The position numbers were made by a program, and so were the translations under genes. A stretch of DNA of 64,000 nucleotides from Crocinitomicaceae bacterium (GTDB lineage: Bacteria > Bacteroidota > Bacteroidia > Flavobacteriales_G > Salibacteraceae). Below the pieces are notes generated by a model that saw nothing but the letters and a program-made list of their open reading frames with translations, was not told the origin of the DNA and searched no databases. Numbering within the stretch: the stretch's first letter is position 1; the number at the start of each line of letters is the position of its first letter. Positions 44,957-53,962 of the stretch are shown here, piece after piece. The DNA is taken from NCBI GenBank assembly GCA_002707155.1, contig PAME01000001.1:279601-343600 (forward strand), given 5' to 3'.

Positions 44957-46495
44957 ATGTCTAGAAAAGTTCGCGTACGATTTGCACCAAGCCCAACAGG
45001 CCCATTGCATATGGGTGGTGTTAGAACAGCACTTTACAACTACTTGTTTGCCAAAAAACACAAGGGCGATTTTATACTTAGAGTTGAGGATACCGATCAA
45101 ACTAGATATGTGCCGGGTGCGGAACAATATGTAAAAGATGCCTTAAAGTGGTGTGGACTTAACCCAGACGAGGGTCCTGATAATCCTGGAAGTTGTGGTC
45201 CTTACCGACAAAGTGAACGAAAAGAGGGTTATGCTAAATACGCTTACGATCTTATTGACAGGGGCGAAGCCTATTATGCATTTGACACTTCAGAAGAGCT
45301 AGACGCAATTCGCGAAAGTGCGAAACAAATGAAAATGCCCAATTTTCAATACAACAGCATTACTAGAACGAGCATGAAAAACTCGTTGACCTTATCTGCA
45401 GAAGAGGTTAAGGCGAAAATTGATGCTGGCGAACCGTATGTGATTCGTTTGAAAGCACCCAGAAATGAAGAAATGCGAATGAATGATATGATTCGCGGTT
45501 GGGTTGTCGTAAACACCAATAATATTGATGATAAAGTTCTTTTGAAAGGAGACGGAATGCCAACATATCATTTGGCAAATGTGGTGGACGACCATTTGAT
45601 GGAAATTACGCACGTTATTCGGGGAGAGGAATGGTTGCCAAGTGCTCCAACTCACTTCTTGTTGTACAAAGCATTTGGTTGGGAAGATACTATGCCGCAA
45701 ATTGCACACCTTCCTTTGATTTTAAAACCAGACGGAAACGGAAAGCTAAGCAAACGAGATGGAGATAGATTGGGTTTTCCTGTTTTTCCATTAGAATGGG
45801 TAGATCCAACAACTAACGAAAAATCAAGTGGATATAGAGAGAAAGGATACTTTCCAGAGGCTTTTTTAAATATGCTTGCTTTCTTAGGGTGGAACCCTGG
45901 AGATGAAAGAGAATTATTTTCTTTAGAAGAATTGGTTGAAGCATTCTCAATTGAAAGAGTTGGAAAAGCTGGTGCAAAATTCGATGCTGATAAAACGAAA
46001 TGGTTCAATCAGCAATACCTACGAATGAAGTCGGATGAAGAATTGGCCGATTTATTAATGCCAAAACTTATTGAGGCTGGAATAACAGCTGAAAAAAGTT
46101 TCGTCACTCAAGTTTGTGGTTTGATGAAGGAACGCACTGGTTTTGTCGAAGATATGATGACGGATAAGTTCTACTTTGAAGCACCAACAGAGTACGACGA
46201 AAAAACCATCCAGAAAAAATGGAAGGAAGATACACCTTCAATTATTGCTGGTTTGCGTGAAATTTTAGTTGGAATAGCTGATTTTAAAGAGGAAAATATT
46301 GAGGTTAATTTTAAAAAATACCTCGAAGACAATGAATACGGGTTTGGTAAAGTAATGCCTGGTTTTCGTTTGCTAGTTACGGGGTTAGGAATGGGACCAA
46401 GCATGTCTGCAATATGTGCGATTTTAGGAAAAGACGAAGTACTTTCTAGAATTGATAATGGTTTGAGTAAAGTTGAGGCTTTAAAAAATGCCTGA
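44957..46495 (+). CDS. gltX: Glutamyl-tRNA synthetase
   Basis: 512 residues, a class I synthetase: 'RFAPSPTGPLHMGGVRTALYN' region with the HIGH-equivalent 'PLHMG', 'RVEDTDQTR', and 'NGKLSKRDGDRLGFPV' with the KLSKR loop. The C-terminal ~150 residues form the helical anticodon-binding part. It charges tRNA-Glu for protein synthesis and tetrapyrrole supply. folB starts 8 bp before its end, so the two are translationally coupled. Confidence 0.96.
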   Translation: MSRKVRVRFAPSPTGPLHMGGVRTALYNYLFAKKHKGDFILRVEDTDQTRYVPGAEQYVKDALKWCGLNPDEGPDNPGSCGPYRQSERKEGYAKYAYDLIDRGEAYYAFDTSEELDAIRESAKQMKMPNFQYNSITRTSMKNSLTLSAEEVKAKIDAGEPYVIRLKAPRNEEMRMNDMIRGWVVVNTNNIDDKVLLKGDGMPTYHLANVVDDHLMEITHVIRGEEWLPSAPTHFLLYKAFGWEDTMPQIAHLPLILKPDGNGKLSKRDGDRLGFPVFPLEWVDPTTNEKSSGYREKGYFPEAFLNMLAFLGWNPGDERELFSLEELVEAFSIERVGKAGAKFDADKTKWFNQQYLRMKSDEELADLLMPKLIEAGITAEKSFVTQVCGLMKERTGFVEDMMTDKFYFEAPTEYDEKTIQKKWKEDTPSIIAGLREILVGIADFKEENIEVNFKKYLEDNEYGFGKVMPGFRLLVTGLGMGPSMSAICAILGKDEVLSRIDNGLSKVEALKNA

Positions 46496-46841
46496 TTTTA
46501 TTTCCATAAAAGATTTGCGGTTTCACGCTTATCACGGTCATCTTCCTGCTGAAAGAATTACAGGAAACACATTTGTTGTGGACCTACAAATTGAAACCGA
46601 TTTAAGTATTTCGGGTAAGTCTGACGACTTAAAGGATACTGTTGATTATGTTTCAATAATGGAGTTAGTTACCCAAGTAATGGAAACTCCCTCAGACTTA
46701 ATTGAGCATGTAGCAGAGCGAATTGCGACCATAATTAAGAAAACTCATGCAGCTGTTACAGCTATTGAGGTAACTGTAAAGAAGCAAAAACCGCCCTTAC
46801 ATTTTGATTTAAAAGCAGTTGAAGTAACGATTAGAAGATAG
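46488..46841 (+). CDS. folB: Dihydroneopterin aldolase
   Basis: 117 residues: 'LRFHAYHGHLPAERITGNTF' at the N-terminus with the substrate-binding Glu, 'DTVDYVSI', 'LIEHVAERIA', and the catalytic Lys region 'EVTVKKQKPPL'. FolB converts dihydroneopterin to 6-hydroxymethyl-dihydropterin in folate synthesis. Overlaps gltX by 8 bp, an arrangement that couples their expression. Full-length for the family. Confidence 0.94.
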   Translation: MPDFISIKDLRFHAYHGHLPAERITGNTFVVDLQIETDLSISGKSDDLKDTVDYVSIMELVTQVMETPSDLIEHVAERIATIIKKTHAAVTAIEVTVKKQKPPLHFDLKAVEVTIRR

Positions 46842-46876
46842 TTTGAAGCTTAACCTATTTTAAAACATCGTTTTAC

Positions 46877-46884
46877 TACATTTG
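46877..46884 (+). promoter_or_regulatory. Promoter -7 element for tRNA-Cys (TACATTTG)
   Basis: An exact TAnnTTTG, 10 bp upstream of the tRNA, the same distance as at tRNA-Arg. Confidence 0.6.
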
Positions 46885-46894
46885 TCGCCATAAT

Positions 46895-46965
46895 GGTTCC
46901 GTGGCCGAGCGGCTAGGCAGTGGTCTGCAAAACCATCTACAGCGGTTCGAATCCGCTCGGAACCT
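46895..46965 (+). tRNA. tRNA-Cys (anticodon GCA)
   Basis: Acceptor GGTTCCG pairs with CGGAACC. The anticodon loop CTGCAAA gives GCA, the T-arm is GCGGTTCGAATCCGC, and the discriminator is U, as expected for tRNA-Cys. CCA is not encoded. Confidence 0.95.
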
Positions 46966-46970
46966 CAAGA

Positions 46971-46998
46971 AAAGGGAGTCAATTTGGCTCCCTTTTTT
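46971..46998 (+). terminator. Bidirectional rho-independent terminator
   Basis: GGGAGTC-AATTT-GGCTCCC followed by six T (46993-46998), and preceded by an A-rich run, so it can also end the converging endonuclease transcript, whose stop lies at its edge. Confidence 0.85.
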
Positions 46999-48031
46999 AT
47001 TTCACCAAATCCAAATAAATCGGCAAATGGTCAGAATAACCGCCTTTGTAACGCATTCCTAAATAGGTTCTATACAGCTGCATTCCTTCGTATTTAGGAT
47101 CTGGTTCTAAGAGGTAATCAGCGTTAAATATATTAGCAGATTTGTTCTTTATCTGTAATCCATTTTTGGAATGAAAGAGTGACTCCGAAACGATAAACTG
47201 GTCAATAATACTCCAGCTACCTCGGTATTTATTGGTTCCTTGCTTATCCAAGTGCGGGTACATAAGGTTGTAATAATCTGCCTTTTTATTGGTATCTAAT
47301 TCCGCTTTAAAAACATCCTTTATACTCTTGTCAGTTGGAGCATCATTAAAGTCACCAACGGCTATCATTTTTTTAGGGTCTTTTAAACTCGATCTGTGCT
47401 TAATTAAGGTTTTTGCTACGTGCATTCTTGCATCTTCAGTTTCTAACTGCCCGCCCCAACGGCTTGGCCAATGGTTTACATAGAAATCTATGGTATCCAT
47501 TTTAAGTATGACCAAACGCGCATATAAAATATCCCTTGTTTTATAATCCTTATCCCAAGGAAATACGATTGGTATTGCTTCTGTTCGGATAAGCTCTATT
47601 TTATCAGGCCTATAAATAAACCCAACATCAATTCCTCTGCGATCGGGGCTTTCAAAATGTACAATTTTATAATCCGTTTCCTTAAGGGGGGTAGTACTTA
47701 TTAGTTCCTCTAAAACAATGCGATTTTCCAACTCACAAAAAGCAACAAGTTCCAATGCCTCCCAACCCCCAACGGAAGCTGCTACCTTACTTATTTGTTG
47801 AAGCTTAGTTTTATATTTTCTAATATCCCAGTGTTTATCACCCTTTTCGGTAAATTCATCATCGCGCTTTACAGGGTCGTTTTCTGTATCGAAAAGATTT
47901 TCTACGTTATAAAAAGCAATTCGAATTCCTTTTTCTCCTCGAAATTCATCCGTGAAATTGTCTTGACTGAATGCTGCTTGAACAAAAACAGTAAATAAAA
48001 CTATTAATACTAAATGTCTCAATATTTTCAC
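46997..48031 (-). CDS. Exported endonuclease/exonuclease/phosphatase-family protein
   Basis: 344 residues with a Sec signal peptide ('FTVFVQAAFSQ'). The EEP fold motifs are visible: 'IRIAFYNVENLF' (metal Asn and Glu region), 'VAFCELEN', 'YVNHWPSR', 'AVGDFNDAPTDKSI' and the final 'YSDHLPIYLDLV' with the catalytic His. The family includes DNase I-like nucleases and phosphodiesterases. The export signal and the Bacteroidota context suggest nutrient scavenging of nucleic acids or phosphate, but the substrate cannot be told. No T9SS domain. Confidence 0.88.
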   Translation of the reverse strand: MKILRHLVLIVLFTVFVQAAFSQDNFTDEFRGEKGIRIAFYNVENLFDTENDPVKRDDEFTEKGDKHWDIRKYKTKLQQISKVAASVGGWEALELVAFCELENRIVLEELISTTPLKETDYKIVHFESPDRRGIDVGFIYRPDKIELIRTEAIPIVFPWDKDYKTRDILYARLVILKMDTIDFYVNHWPSRWGGQLETEDARMHVAKTLIKHRSSLKDPKKMIAVGDFNDAPTDKSIKDVFKAELDTNKKADYYNLMYPHLDKQGTNKYRGSWSIIDQFIVSESLFHSKNGLQIKNKSANIFNADYLLEPDPKYEGMQLYRTYLGMRYKGGYSDHLPIYLDLVK

Positions 48032-48066
48032 ACCTTAACTTCTAACTATTTACTGATTACTATATA

Positions 48067-48495
48067 CTAGACAGGTATTTTATCAATCCTTGCCTGATGT
48101 CTTCCTCCTTCATATTCCGCACCCAAATAAGCATCAAGAATTGCCATTGCTTCTTCTTCTGAAACAAAACGAGCAGGAATCGTGCAAATATTTGCTTTGT
48201 TGTGCTGTTTAGCCAACGTAGCTATTTCGGGTTTCCAACATAATGCCGCTCTTATGCCTTGGTGTTTGTTTGCAGCCATGTTAATACCATTACCACTGCC
48301 GCACATCAATAGGCCGAAATCAACTTCATTATTTTCAACGCTATTAGCTACCAGATGGGCAAAGTCGGCATAATCGCATCGCTCATCACTCATAGGTCCT
48401 TTATCTATGACTTTAAAACCTTTTTCGGTTAAATACTTTTTTAAAACTTCTTTAAGATCATACCCCGCGTGATCACCCCCAATAGCTAATTTCAT
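48067..48495 (-). CDS. rpiB: Ribose-5-phosphate isomerase B
   Basis: 142 residues from the ATG at 48495; a GTG at 48501 adds only two residues. 'LAIGGDHAGYDLKEVL' at the N-terminus and 'MCGSGNGINMAANKH' with the catalytic Cys are RpiB signatures. It interconverts ribose-5-phosphate and ribulose-5-phosphate in the pentose phosphate pathway. A TATTTTTG promoter box lies 16 bp upstream. The endonuclease gene follows 35 bp downstream, probably on the same transcript. Confidence 0.95.
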   Translation of the reverse strand: MKLAIGGDHAGYDLKEVLKKYLTEKGFKVIDKGPMSDERCDYADFAHLVANSVENNEVDFGLLMCGSGNGINMAANKHQGIRAALCWKPEIATLAKQHNKANICTIPARFVSEEEAMAILDAYLGAEYEGGRHQARIDKIPV

Positions 48496-48511
48496 ACTCA
48501 CTAATTTTTTA

Positions 48512-48519
48512 CAAAAATA
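48512..48519 (-). promoter_or_regulatory. Promoter -7 element for rpiB (TATTTTTG)
   Basis: An exact TAnnTTTG on the minus strand, 16 bp upstream of the ATG at 48495. Confidence 0.45.
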
Positions 48520-49048
48520 CAGATATCAAATTGCGTTTCAGGAAATTTAAACATTAGATAATCATTAAAAAATAAGTGTAAATAGTTTATAAATACTTGA
48601 TTAATAATAATTTAAAAAAAATATCTACGGTTATGAACATTATTCCCATTTAGACGCTCATAACGATGTTAATAAGGGTTCATAAAAGATGACGGAATAA
48701 ATAATGTCAATCCAAACCTATTTTGGATGATGTTTTTTTTGGAAAAGTCAAGGATTATTTATCGCTAACAAACTTTATTTACGAGCATCGAAATTCATCT
48801 AATAAACATCGAAAAATGAAAATACTTATGAGTATAAATCGGTTAGCGAAGAAAATAGACAGTTTGTTTAAAACCATTCAGAAATCAATCAAAATAATAC
48901 TATTGAATGTACAAACTTGTTCATTGAGTGTTATTAACTATTTACAACTCCAAAAAGCAATAATTTTGGAAAGTAATTACAAACACTATTAACAGCATAG
49001 TAATAGTAGTAAAACTTATAATTAAAATATTTTTTAGAGTTATTTATC
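48520..49048. other. AT-rich intergenic stretch of about 530 bp
   Basis: Lies between divergent rpiB and the MORN-repeat gene and is strikingly AT-rich. The only plus-strand frame longer than 80 codons (48723-48992, TTG start) has no recognisable domain, signal or codon pattern. I see no tRNA, strong hairpin or repeat. Confidence 0.5.
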
Positions 49049-50584
49049 GTGTTCAAAACCTTTTTCAGTCTTCTTTCTTGTTTGCTCACCTTTGGTCTGG
49101 TCGGGTTATTTGCTCAAAAGATAGATTCAATTCCCAATGGAAAGTTTACACAGTTTAAGTATGAAAATGGAACAGTATCCAGCGAGGGGGTTTTACTAAA
49201 TGGAAAACCAGAGGGCAATTGGAAAAATTATTATCCAAACGGAAACCTAAAAAGTGAAGGATTAAGAGAAAACCATCTACTTGAAGGGCCTTGGAAGTTT
49301 TACGACAAAAACAACGTAAATCAGAAGGAAATAATATACAGTGAAGGAAAAAAATATGGGATTCAAAAAACCTATACAACTGAAGGTTTTTTATTGCGAA
49401 AAGAACCCTATTTAAGAGATACGCTGCACGGTACCGTTATGACTTTTTATACTGATGGAAGAGTAAAAGAAAAAGTACCTTATGAAAAAGGTAAAAAAGA
49501 AGGAGTATCCACAGAATACAATGAGACGGGTGATATTATAGCATTGATTGAGTACAAAAATGATTTTATTTATAATCGGCAATACATAAATCGAAAAGAT
49601 AATAAAGGATTAAAACAAGGACCCTGGAAGGATTTTTATCCTAATGAACAAATCAAAAATGAAGGAGATTATTTCAATAATTTGAAAGATGGTTATTGGA
49701 AATCTTATGATGAGAAAGGGTTATTGATTAGCACCGTGAAATATGAAAGTGGTAAGCTATCAAAAAATGCTGGAGAAGTAGATTTTTTAGATATTCGAAA
49801 AACCTTCCATAAAGGAGGCCAAGTTGCAAGTATTTGTAATTATAATGGCCAAGGTAATAAAGAAGGTATTTGTCGCGAATACGATACTACAGGAGCAGTT
49901 ACGAGTGCATCGGTTTATAGAGATGGAAAGCTATTGGGTACCGGCATGGCTGATAAAGATGGAATAAAGACAGGCCATTGGAAAGAATACTATGATGATG
50001 GAGTTCTGAGGGCTGAAGGAGATTATGAAAAAGGACAAAAGTTTGGAGAGTGGATTTTCTATTATCGCGATGGAAAAATAGAACAAAAAGGATCTTTTAC
50101 AAAAGATGAATTGTACGATGGACAATGGACATGGTATCACAATAATGGAAATATCTGGCGAAGTGAAGTGTATTATTATGGGTTAGAAAATGGTCCTTTT
50201 GTTGAATATTCTGATTCTAGCACAGTAATATCTGAAGGAGAATTTATTGAAGGCCTAGAAGATGGACCCTGGTTATATCATTTAAACGATCATAAAGAAA
50301 TAGGAGACTATAGAAATGGTCAAAGAGATGGAGAGTGGGAACATTTTTATTACGACGAAACAGTCCGCTTTAAAGGAAATTACGATTCTGGATCACCTGA
50401 AGGAAAACATACTTATTATTACGATAATGGTAAAAAAATGCTGGAAGGAAAATATGAGTATGGTTTAAAAAATAATACTTGGACACGATATAATAATGAT
50501 GGCAGTGTTTTGGTTAAAATTTATTTTAGAGATGGAAAAGAAATTAAAATTGATGGTGCTAAAGTGAAACCAACGATTGACTAG
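49049..50584 (+). CDS. Exported MORN-type repeat protein
   Basis: 511 residues from a GTG start that precedes a signal peptide ('LLTFGLVGLFAQ'). Almost the whole mature chain is a run of about 18-20 repeats of roughly 22-24 residues around 'G.W..YY.NG....EG.Y..G...', e.g. 'EGNWKNYYPNGNLKSEG' and 'DGEWEHFYYDETVRFKGNY'. This is the MORN_2/YwqK-type variant, expected to form an extended beta-sheet. Function of exported members is unknown. The gene is more AT-rich than most neighbours. tRNA-Val follows 30 bp downstream with its own promoter. Confidence 0.8.
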   Translation: MFKTFFSLLSCLLTFGLVGLFAQKIDSIPNGKFTQFKYENGTVSSEGVLLNGKPEGNWKNYYPNGNLKSEGLRENHLLEGPWKFYDKNNVNQKEIIYSEGKKYGIQKTYTTEGFLLRKEPYLRDTLHGTVMTFYTDGRVKEKVPYEKGKKEGVSTEYNETGDIIALIEYKNDFIYNRQYINRKDNKGLKQGPWKDFYPNEQIKNEGDYFNNLKDGYWKSYDEKGLLISTVKYESGKLSKNAGEVDFLDIRKTFHKGGQVASICNYNGQGNKEGICREYDTTGAVTSASVYRDGKLLGTGMADKDGIKTGHWKEYYDDGVLRAEGDYEKGQKFGEWIFYYRDGKIEQKGSFTKDELYDGQWTWYHNNGNIWRSEVYYYGLENGPFVEYSDSSTVISEGEFIEGLEDGPWLYHLNDHKEIGDYRNGQRDGEWEHFYYDETVRFKGNYDSGSPEGKHTYYYDNGKKMLEGKYEYGLKNNTWTRYNNDGSVLVKIYFRDGKEIKIDGAKVKPTID

Positions 50585-50590
50585 AAAAAT

Positions 50591-50598
50591 TAGATTTG
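50591..50598 (+). promoter_or_regulatory. Promoter -7 element for tRNA-Val (TAGATTTG)
   Basis: An exact TAnnTTTG, 16 bp upstream of the tRNA. Confidence 0.55.
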
Positions 50599-50614
50599 CA
50601 TAGCGCATAAAAAA

Positions 50615-50689
50615 GGGTCATTAGCTCAGTTGGTTTAGAGCGCTGCCTTGACAGGGCAGAGGTCACTGGTTCGAATCCAGTATGACTCA
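50615..50689 (+). tRNA. tRNA-Val (anticodon GAC)
   Basis: Acceptor GGGTCAT pairs with ATGACTC (one G-U). Anticodon stem CTGCC/GGCAG encloses TTGACAG (anticodon GAC). The T-arm is CTGGTTCGAATCCAG, and the discriminator is A. Confidence 0.95.
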
Positions 50690-50753
50690 CAAAGAACTTA
50701 GAGTTAAGTTTGGAAGTTGATTAATATTTTAAGTAACAAGTACAATAATTTCC

Positions 50754-53534
50754 ATGCCTCGTATTAAAAATTGGTCAGTCTTAACGCTCTTTTTTATTTC
50801 AGGGTTTTCTGGTCTAATATATCAGATATTATGGATGCGCCAATTCAAATATCTGTTAGGTAGCAGTATTGTTTCCGTAAGTATTATAGTTGCTGTATTC
50901 ATGTTGGGTTTATTAGTAGGCTCCTGGTGGATAGGTAAAAAACTAGCCGAAAATAAAATATCAGATGAACTAAAGCTCTATGGTAAATTGGAGTTGATCA
51001 TAGGTGTTTTTGGGCTACTATTATTAATAATATTACCAAACTCGAAATCATTATTTGCTTTATTGGGTCAACCTACATTAAGTTTTAATGTTGTTCGTTT
51101 GATTTATAATATAGTTCTTACAACTATTTTATTAGTTATTCCTACAGCTGCAATGGGAGCAACGCTGCCACTATTAGTAAGTTATTTTTCTAAGCAATCA
51201 AATACTTTTAGAAAAACTACAGCTCAATTTTATTCTATTAACGCCTTAGGTGGTGCATTTGCTGCAGTATTAACGGGCTTCTTTTTTATAAAATCCTTAG
51301 GAGTTAATAATTCATTGGTAATTGCCATAATACTAAATGTTTTCATTGGATTAATTGTGTTGATTCTATCTCGTTCTTCAAAAACTAATATTCCTACGTT
51401 AAAAAATGAAGAAATAAACACTGGAAAAGCAGCTCAATCGATTAATTCAAGGTCTAATTTTTTTTTGATTGCAGCATTTACAACTGGTTTTATAAGTATT
51501 GCTTATGAAGTACTTTGGATACGTTGTTTAAATTATTTATTGAACAGTAGTACTTATACTTTTGCAATTGTACTGGGAATATTTCTGTTTGGAATTTCAT
51601 TTGGAAGTATACTGGTTTCGTTTTTAAAAAGAGTTGTTAAGCCTTTGATTTTAGTAGGCATTATTCAATTTGTATTGTCATTAGCCAGTGTTGGTATTAT
51701 CTATTTATTTTATGAATACGCATACTCAGAGAGCTTTTCTAATCTTTTTATTATTTCAAATGGTTTAGAATCCAATTGGTACGAAAATGTAGGGTTAAAT
51801 TTTATTTTCTCTTTGATTGTATTTTTAATTCCAGCAGTTTTAATGGGAATGTCGTTTCCATTTATATCGGATCTTTATTATAGAGCTAAAGGCGAAGTTC
51901 CAGGCCAGGCAATCAGTAAAATTTATGTTTTTAACACGCTAGGATGCATACTTGGTGCGCTCATACCGGTGTTTATTTTTATACCCGCTTTTGGCAGTAT
52001 TAAAACAACCTTATACGTATTAGCAGTACTGAATTTATTACTTGCATTGTACTTTTTTCTTAAGACTAAATCAAAATATCGGTCGGTATTAGTAGGTGTT
52101 TTGTTTGCACTTTTTACGCTAATTACGGGTATCCTTTCATCTGGGGAATATTTAGCTTCTTTAGAGTCAATAGGAGAAGATAATAATGCAGATAGACCGA
52201 TATTCTATAAAGAAGGAATTATGGCTACAGTAAAGGTATATAACAAAGAAGGAAAGTATAAATCAATGAGTATTGATGGGGTTACAATTGCTTCTGAGGA
52301 TTTTAAACAAAAGGAAAGTATCATAGGGCATTTGCCGTTTTTGACAAATGCTAGCGTAAAAGAAGTATTGGTTGTGGGCTTGGCAAGTGGTTCAACAATT
52401 GGCTCAATTCTAAAACATGATGAAGTAGAAAACTTGGATGTTGTTGAAATAGTACCTAGTGTTATTAAAGGAGCAGACTTTTTTAAAACGGTAAATGGTG
52501 ATGTAAACAACCATCCCAAGGTTGATATTTATATTGACGATATTTATTCTTTTTTGAGTTATAGTAAAAGGCAATATGATCTTATATCGTCAGATGGAAA
52601 ATTTGGAGTACTCAATAAGTCCAATACCACCATGTTGTCAAAAGATTATTACGAGCAATGTTATGAGCACTTAGCTGAAAATGGAATATTCGTTCAGTGG
52701 ATTTCTACACAAATACCAAATGCGCATTTAAAAACGGTTTTAACTACAACAGCCTCTGTTTTTCCTTTTAGCGAGTTGTTTTTATTGAGAAAAAACCTTT
52801 TCATTTTATCTTCAAAAACTCCAGTACCGATGTCGTCGGAACAAGTATTAAAAGCCCTAAATAATCCTACTGTGGCTGCAGACTTAAGTGAAAGTGGAGT
52901 TTCTTCTCCGCAAGAAATGCTCTCTGCTTATATTGGTACAAATAATACATTAGGAACACTAAATACTTTTGATACCCCTGTTTTAGAGTATGATTATATA
53001 ACCGAACGAAAAAAGGACATAGATAAAAGTAGGACGAGTGATTTTAGAAACTTTGAATTTCTAAAGGAAAAATATTTAGAAAGTGAGCAAGCGATTAGTG
53101 ATTCAAAAAACACAATTACGAATAATGAAAATTATATAAGCTTTAATTCAAACAGAAAGTTTTGGGGATCTAGGCATTTCTTCTTTTTAGCAAATCATGC
53201 TCTTTTGGATGGAAAAAAAGCAGATGCTCTTAAAGGCTTTTCCGAAGTAGTTAGTATAAATCACTCAGCAAACGGCAATGATATAGCTGTTTCAGCAAAA
53301 CATATCGGTGTTTTTAATTTGGACACTAAACGATATCGTGCTGCAATTAAGTACTTTGATGTTGCTACAAAAAAAGTTCCTGGGTATTCGAATGCGTATA
53401 CCCTAAAAGGGGTGAGTTATTATTATTTGAATGAGTTTGACAGCTCAAGAATGAATTTCGCCTCAGCTTTAGAGTTAAACCCAAATGATCAAACAGCACA
53501 GGAGTTTTTAACCGCGATTAATAAGAAAGATTAA
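50754..53534 (+). CDS. Fused multi-pass membrane / spermidine-synthase-like / TPR protein
   Basis: 926 residues. About 14 hydrophobic segments (residues about 8-470) begin 'LFFISGFSGLIYQILWMRQ', the typical start of 'fused MFS/spermidine synthase' proteins. A spermidine-synthase-like Rossmann domain (about 485-720) has 'VLVVGLASGSTIGSIL' and the acidic 'DVVEIVPSVI'. Two TPR-like repeats close the chain (about 840-920, 'YSNAYTLKGVSYYYLNEFDSS'). The glycine-rich SAM-binding loop is altered (ASGST). Biochemical activity of the fusions is generally unproven. Its stop overlaps the stop of the Crp/Fnr remnant by 3 bp. Confidence 0.83.
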   Translation: MPRIKNWSVLTLFFISGFSGLIYQILWMRQFKYLLGSSIVSVSIIVAVFMLGLLVGSWWIGKKLAENKISDELKLYGKLELIIGVFGLLLLIILPNSKSLFALLGQPTLSFNVVRLIYNIVLTTILLVIPTAAMGATLPLLVSYFSKQSNTFRKTTAQFYSINALGGAFAAVLTGFFFIKSLGVNNSLVIAIILNVFIGLIVLILSRSSKTNIPTLKNEEINTGKAAQSINSRSNFFLIAAFTTGFISIAYEVLWIRCLNYLLNSSTYTFAIVLGIFLFGISFGSILVSFLKRVVKPLILVGIIQFVLSLASVGIIYLFYEYAYSESFSNLFIISNGLESNWYENVGLNFIFSLIVFLIPAVLMGMSFPFISDLYYRAKGEVPGQAISKIYVFNTLGCILGALIPVFIFIPAFGSIKTTLYVLAVLNLLLALYFFLKTKSKYRSVLVGVLFALFTLITGILSSGEYLASLESIGEDNNADRPIFYKEGIMATVKVYNKEGKYKSMSIDGVTIASEDFKQKESIIGHLPFLTNASVKEVLVVGLASGSTIGSILKHDEVENLDVVEIVPSVIKGADFFKTVNGDVNNHPKVDIYIDDIYSFLSYSKRQYDLISSDGKFGVLNKSNTTMLSKDYYEQCYEHLAENGIFVQWISTQIPNAHLKTVLTTTASVFPFSELFLLRKNLFILSSKTPVPMSSEQVLKALNNPTVAADLSESGVSSPQEMLSAYIGTNNTLGTLNTFDTPVLEYDYITERKKDIDKSRTSDFRNFEFLKEKYLESEQAISDSKNTITNNENYISFNSNRKFWGSRHFFFLANHALLDGKKADALKGFSEVVSINHSANGNDIAVSAKHIGVFNLDTKRYRAAIKYFDVATKKVPGYSNAYTLKGVSYYYLNEFDSSRMNFASALELNPNDQTAQEFLTAINKKD

Positions 53535-53962
53535 TCTTTTAAGTCAGCTAATCGCACCAGTCCTTCAATATCCGTCATGAATATTTTTTTTCCTTGTAGG
53601 TCAATAAGGTTTTCTTTATTCAATTCAGATAGCAACCGAATAACCGCTTCAGTAGCAGAACCAACCATATTGGCAATGTCTTCACGACTAATTTTTACAT
53701 CAAGACAATTTTGATTATCCACTCCAAAAGTGCCTTTTAACCATAGCAGTATTTCTGCTAGGCGTTGTTTTGCCTTTTTTTGAGCCATATCGGTAACCAT
53801 TTTTGAGGTGTGGTCCCAATTTTTTGCTGTAAGTTCTAATAGTTTGAGGCTAAAATTAGGTTCAGATTTAAGTAACTCAAAAAAACGGTGTGCTTCACCC
53901 CAGAAATAACCAGCCTTGTTGGAAAAGTAAAGCAAAGTATGGGTAAGCGTTTTCAAAAACAA
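53531..53962 (-). pseudogene. Crp/Fnr regulator, N-terminally truncated remnant
   Basis: Only the C-terminal half of a Crp/Fnr family protein is recognisable. From about 53884 downward it reads 'RFFELLKSEPNFSLKLLEL', the dimer helix, and the winged helix-turn-helix 'ISREDIANMVGSATEAVIRLL' with the family's 'ATEAVIRLLS' recognition region. The nucleotide- or signal-binding beta-roll (about 100 residues) is missing. Upstream codons (53890-53962) are antisense to a TauE/SafE remnant and do not resemble Crp. In related genomes, as I recall, this regulator lies divergently next to the cco/fix genes. The break is therefore best explained by a deletion ending here. Confidence 0.75.

Noticed and set aside
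48723-48992. 89-codon plus-strand ORF (TTG start) in the AT-rich gap before the MORN gene
   Set aside because: No domain, signal peptide or promoter box, and AT-rich composition makes a chance open frame likely.
49049-50584. YwqK-type antitoxin
   Set aside because: The repeats match that annotation, but no toxin gene adjoins, and the protein is exported and long, so an antitoxin role is not supported.
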